Shown one piece after another: positions 61,229 through 64,000 of a stretch of DNA of 64,000 nt. The notes under the pieces were generated by a model. The model had not been told where the DNA came from. It ran no database searches and saw only the letters and a program-made list of their open reading frames with translations. Made by a program: the position numbers and the translations under genes. Where the stretch lies: NCBI RefSeq assembly GCF_024347195.1, contig NZ_AP025281.1, forward strand, positions 1 to 64,000. Reading direction: 5' to 3'. How positions within the stretch are numbered: position 1 is the first letter of the stretch; the number at the start of each line of letters is the position of its first letter. This DNA is from Aliamphritea hakodatensis (GTDB taxonomy: Bacteria; Pseudomonadota; Gammaproteobacteria; Pseudomonadales; Balneatricaceae).

Positions 61229-62794
61229 ATGACCATAAGTAACCCTCAACAGGCGGCTGACCAGCCGCCTGCTATTGATCTGCGCAAGATCAATAAACGT
61301 TTTGGGCCGGTCCATGCGAACCGCGACGTTGACCTGCAGGTCGGTCGCGGTACTGTGCATGGCATTATCGGTGAAAACGGCGCCGGCAAATCCACCCTGA
61401 TGAGTATCCTCTACGGCTTCTATGAAGCGGACAGTGGCGAGATACTGATTAATGGCAAGGCGGTGAAAATTCGAGCCTCTAAAGATGCCATCAATGCCGG
61501 CATCGGCATGGTGCATCAGCATTTCATGCTGGTGGATACCTTTACTGTGCTGGAAAACGTGATGCTGGGGGCGGAAGCCAGCAGTTCATTGCGTCACAGT
61601 ATGGTTGATGCCCGTAAAGAGTTGCAGCGGCTGTCAGAGGAGTATGGCCTGGCGGTCGACCCTGATGCCATGACCGGCGAGCTGCCGGTAGGTTTGCAGC
61701 AACGGGTGGAAATTCTCAAAGCGCTGTACCGCGGTGCGGATATTCTGATTCTGGATGAGCCAACCGGGGTGCTGACACCTCAGGAAGCCGATCAGCTGTT
61801 CAGTATCCTCGACACCCTGCGCAGCCGTGGGGTCAGCGTGATGCTGATTACCCATAAGTTACAGGAAATTCTGGCCATCACTGATCATGTATCAGTGATG
61901 CGTGCCGGCACCATGGTCGCAGACCGGGTGACGGCGGATACAAATAAAGAAGAACTGGCCGAGCTGATGGTGGGCCGTAAAGTTCTGCTGCACGTGGATA
62001 AAGCAGCGGCACAGCCGGGCGACGTGCTGTTAAAGGCGGATAACCTGACCGTGCGGGACGCCGATGCAGTTGCCCGTCTGGATGATGTCAGCCTGCAGCT
62101 GCGGGCCGGCGAAATCGTGGGCATTGCCGGGGTATCCGGTAATGGCCAGACCGAGTTGCTGGACGTGCTCAGCGGCATTCGCCCGGTTGAAGACGGCAAG
62201 CTGAACGTCAACGGTACCCTGATTGATGCGGCGAATGTGCTGGACGCCAAAGACCTGCGTCACCTGAGTGTTGGCCATGTGGCGGAAGACCGTCACCGGC
62301 TGGGCATGGTGACTGCGTTCAGTGCCCGGGAGTCTGCCATTATGGGCTTTCAGGATGAACCGGAATTCAACCGTGGCCTGCTGACCGACGGCGCTGCTAT
62401 TACCCGCCACTGTCAGCAACTGATGGACGAATTTGATGTGCGTCCGGGCAATCCGGACCTGAAATCGGCTAACTTCTCTGGCGGTAATCAGCAGAAACTG
62501 TGTATTGCCCGGGAAATGGAACGCCAGCCAAAAGTACTGCTGGTTGGCCAGCCAACCCGTGGGGTGGATATCGGTGCGATCGAGTTTATTCACCAGCAAA
62601 TTGTTAAGTTACGGGATGCCGGCAGTGCTGTACTGGTTGTATCGGTGGAACTTGAGGAAGTTATGTCTCTGTGTGACCGTATTCTGGTGATGTTCGAAGG
62701 GCGGATTGTCGGTGAAATTGCCGCCAGCGACGCGGATGCCAAAACCCTGGGTCTGATGATGGGTAACGCCAGCGAAGCAGGAGGAAATGCCTGA
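61229..62794 (+). CDS. ABC transporter ATP-binding protein, sugar/nucleoside type (tandem ATPase)
   Basis: 521 aa with two ABC cassettes: Walker A GENGAGKST near residue 49 and Walker B LILDEPTG near 174. The second half carries the degenerate cassette with GVSGNGQTELLDVLSG and signature NFSGGNQQK (about 413). Architecture of NupA/RbsA-type importers. Its stop overlaps the permease start by one base. Confidence 0.94.
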   Translation: MTISNPQQAADQPPAIDLRKINKRFGPVHANRDVDLQVGRGTVHGIIGENGAGKSTLMSILYGFYEADSGEILINGKAVKIRASKDAINAGIGMVHQHFMLVDTFTVLENVMLGAEASSSLRHSMVDARKELQRLSEEYGLAVDPDAMTGELPVGLQQRVEILKALYRGADILILDEPTGVLTPQEADQLFSILDTLRSRGVSVMLITHKLQEILAITDHVSVMRAGTMVADRVTADTNKEELAELMVGRKVLLHVDKAAAQPGDVLLKADNLTVRDADAVARLDDVSLQLRAGEIVGIAGVSGNGQTELLDVLSGIRPVEDGKLNVNGTLIDAANVLDAKDLRHLSVGHVAEDRHRLGMVTAFSARESAIMGFQDEPEFNRGLLTDGAAITRHCQQLMDEFDVRPGNPDLKSANFSGGNQQKLCIAREMERQPKVLLVGQPTRGVDIGAIEFIHQQIVKLRDAGSAVLVVSVELEEVMSLCDRILVMFEGRIVGEIAASDADAKTLGLMMGNASEAGGNA

Positions 62795-63933
62795 TGAGTA
62801 ACCGTACCCTGCCCGCCTGGATTGATATCGGCCTGATTCCGCTGATCAATATCTGTCTGGCATTTATCGTCTCTGCCGGCGTCATCATGCTGATCGGCGA
62901 AAGCCCGCTGGAAGCCGTACAGGTTATGCTGTTCGGCGCGTTTGGCTATGGCGAAGGGATTGGCTATACCCTGTATTACGCTACTAACTTTATCTTTACC
63001 GGCTTAGCCGTAGCGGTGGCCTTTCATGCCGGGCTGTTTAACATCGGCGGTGAAGGTCAGGCCTATTTAGGCGGTCTGGGCGTGGGGCTGATCTGCCTGA
63101 TGCTCGACAGCTGGCTTCCCTGGTGGGCACTGCTGCCGTTTGCGATTGTCGCCGGGGCATTATTTGGTGCGGCCTGGGCTTATATCCCTGCGTATCTGCA
63201 GGCGTACCGGGGCAGCCACATTGTAATTACCACCATCATGTTTAACTTCATTGCGTCCGCACTGATGGTCTATCTGCTGGTAAACGTACTGATTGAACCG
63301 GGCAGCATGTCGCCGCAAACCCGCAGCCTGGCGGAAGGTGCCACCCTGCCCTACATGTATCAGGTGTTTGCAGCCTTCGGTATTGAGATCGAACAGAGCC
63401 CGCTGAATGTCTCCCTGATCCTGGCGCTGCTGGCCTGTGTGCTGGTGTGGTTGCTGATCTGGCACACCCGCTGGGGTTACGCCATCCGGATGATCGGTTT
63501 TAACGAAAAAGCCGCCGTCTACAGCGGGATTAATACCCGCCGTACCATTGTGATCAGCATGTGTATTTCCGGTGCACTGGCGGCCATGGTGGGCATTAAT
63601 GAGGTGATGGGTGCGCAGCAGCGGGTGTTGCTGGAATTCGTGGCCGGTGCCGGTTTTACCGGGATTGCGGTGTCTCTGATGGGACGCAATCATCCGCTGG
63701 GCATTATCGCCGCCAGTATCTTATTTGGTGCCCTGTATCAGGGCGGTGCGGAACTGTCATTTGAGATCTCGACCATTACCCGTGATCTGGTGGTGGTCAT
63801 TCAGGGTCTGGTGATTCTGTTCTGCGGTGCGCTCGCTTACATGCTTAAGCCGACACTGGAAAAACTGTTCCTGCGCTATACCCTGAGTAAAGCAGCCCGT
63901 CGGGATAATCTGGCAGAGGAGGCACAGTCATGA
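62794..63933 (+). CDS. ABC transporter permease (NupB/YufP type)
   Basis: 379 aa, about ten membrane segments, with the family stretch FNIGGEGQAYLGGLGVGLI and FVAGAGFTGIAVSLMGRNHPLGI. First permease of the nucleoside importer. Its stop overlaps the next permease start (ATGA). Confidence 0.93.
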   Translation: MSNRTLPAWIDIGLIPLINICLAFIVSAGVIMLIGESPLEAVQVMLFGAFGYGEGIGYTLYYATNFIFTGLAVAVAFHAGLFNIGGEGQAYLGGLGVGLICLMLDSWLPWWALLPFAIVAGALFGAAWAYIPAYLQAYRGSHIVITTIMFNFIASALMVYLLVNVLIEPGSMSPQTRSLAEGATLPYMYQVFAAFGIEIEQSPLNVSLILALLACVLVWLLIWHTRWGYAIRMIGFNEKAAVYSGINTRRTIVISMCISGALAAMVGINEVMGAQQRVLLEFVAGAGFTGIAVSLMGRNHPLGIIAASILFGALYQGGAELSFEISTITRDLVVVIQGLVILFCGALAYMLKPTLEKLFLRYTLSKAARRDNLAEEAQS

Positions 63934-64000
63934 ATGATGTATTACTGATGCTGGTGTCGATTCTGGACTCAACCATCCGGGTATCCACGCCTCTGATTCT
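63930..64000 (+). CDS. ABC transporter permease (NupC/YufQ type), truncated by the window edge
   Basis: The first 23 codons, starting MNDVLLMLVSILDSTIRVS, fit the second permease of the BMP-type nucleoside ABC transporter. It overlaps the previous stop by four bases. The rest lies outside the window. Confidence 0.8.
   Translation, partial: MNDVLLMLVSILDSTIRVSTPLI

Overview
The window is a gammaproteobacterial chromosome starting at the replication origin. Position 301 begins dnaA-dnaN-recF-gyrB in the classical order, behind an AT-rich leader with a perfect DnaA box. Two parS-like sites (41308-41323, 45711-45726) fit an origin-proximal position. The protein set (TRAP and SLC13 carriers, BMP-type nucleoside ABC transporter, long DnaA linker, glyQ/glyS with gmhB, def-fmt-rsmB-trkA-trkH, hemF-aroE) suggests a marine heterotroph of the Oceanospirillales type. 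Genus cannot be assigned from the sequence alone.

Layout. 1-6694: replication core. 6702-9007: an AT-rich accessory insert starting 7 bp after the gyrB stop codon. It is bounded by TGTC...GACA ends carrying repeated 18-bp sites (TCTCAT-N6-TGAAAC), three in one orientation on the left and three in the opposite orientation on the right. This is the layout of Tn7-like transposon ends, but no transposase lies inside. The cargo is a BrxR/CapW-like WYL repressor divergent from an extended -10 promoter, a hairpin-rich leader, a 32-codon ORF whose ribosome site is sequestered in a hairpin, a DUF3892 protein and a very acidic 52-residue protein. A further isolated element end follows at 9014. 9177-17230: nhaA, tenA-like gene, a solute-binding protein, a 2OG-Fe dioxygenase/class V aminotransferase pair with an Lrp regulator, and a CPA2 antiporter.

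17322-30797: organic-acid/sulfonate-type metabolism. It holds a TRAP transporter with an alpha/beta hydrolase, two paralogous LysR regulators, a D-cysteine desulfhydrase/L-cysteate sulfo-lyase homologue (CuyA/DcyD family), GntR, a chemoreceptor, an SLC13 carrier with its own LysR, and soxR divergent from an MBL-fold enzyme with a textbook SoxR promoter between them. 31029-40944: a gamma-butyrobetaine dioxygenase-like enzyme, a periplasmic beta-propeller protein, an XRE regulator, an Lrp/LysE exporter pair, a GGDEF protein with a periplasmic sensor, an NmrA-like/LysR divergent pair, a small unknown gene and a TSUP exporter.

41050-59869: mostly housekeeping. It contains DUF2164, gmhB, glyS/glyQ, ytoQ, an LpxL-type acyltransferase, trkH/trkA/rsmB/fmt/def on the minus strand, and divergently a LysM protein, dprA, tsaC, hemF, aroE and a Lon-family protease. 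60204-64000: a BMP-family nucleoside ABC transporter (binding protein, double ATPase, two permeases, the last one cut by the window edge). No rRNA, tRNA, CRISPR array or recognisable transposase gene was seen.
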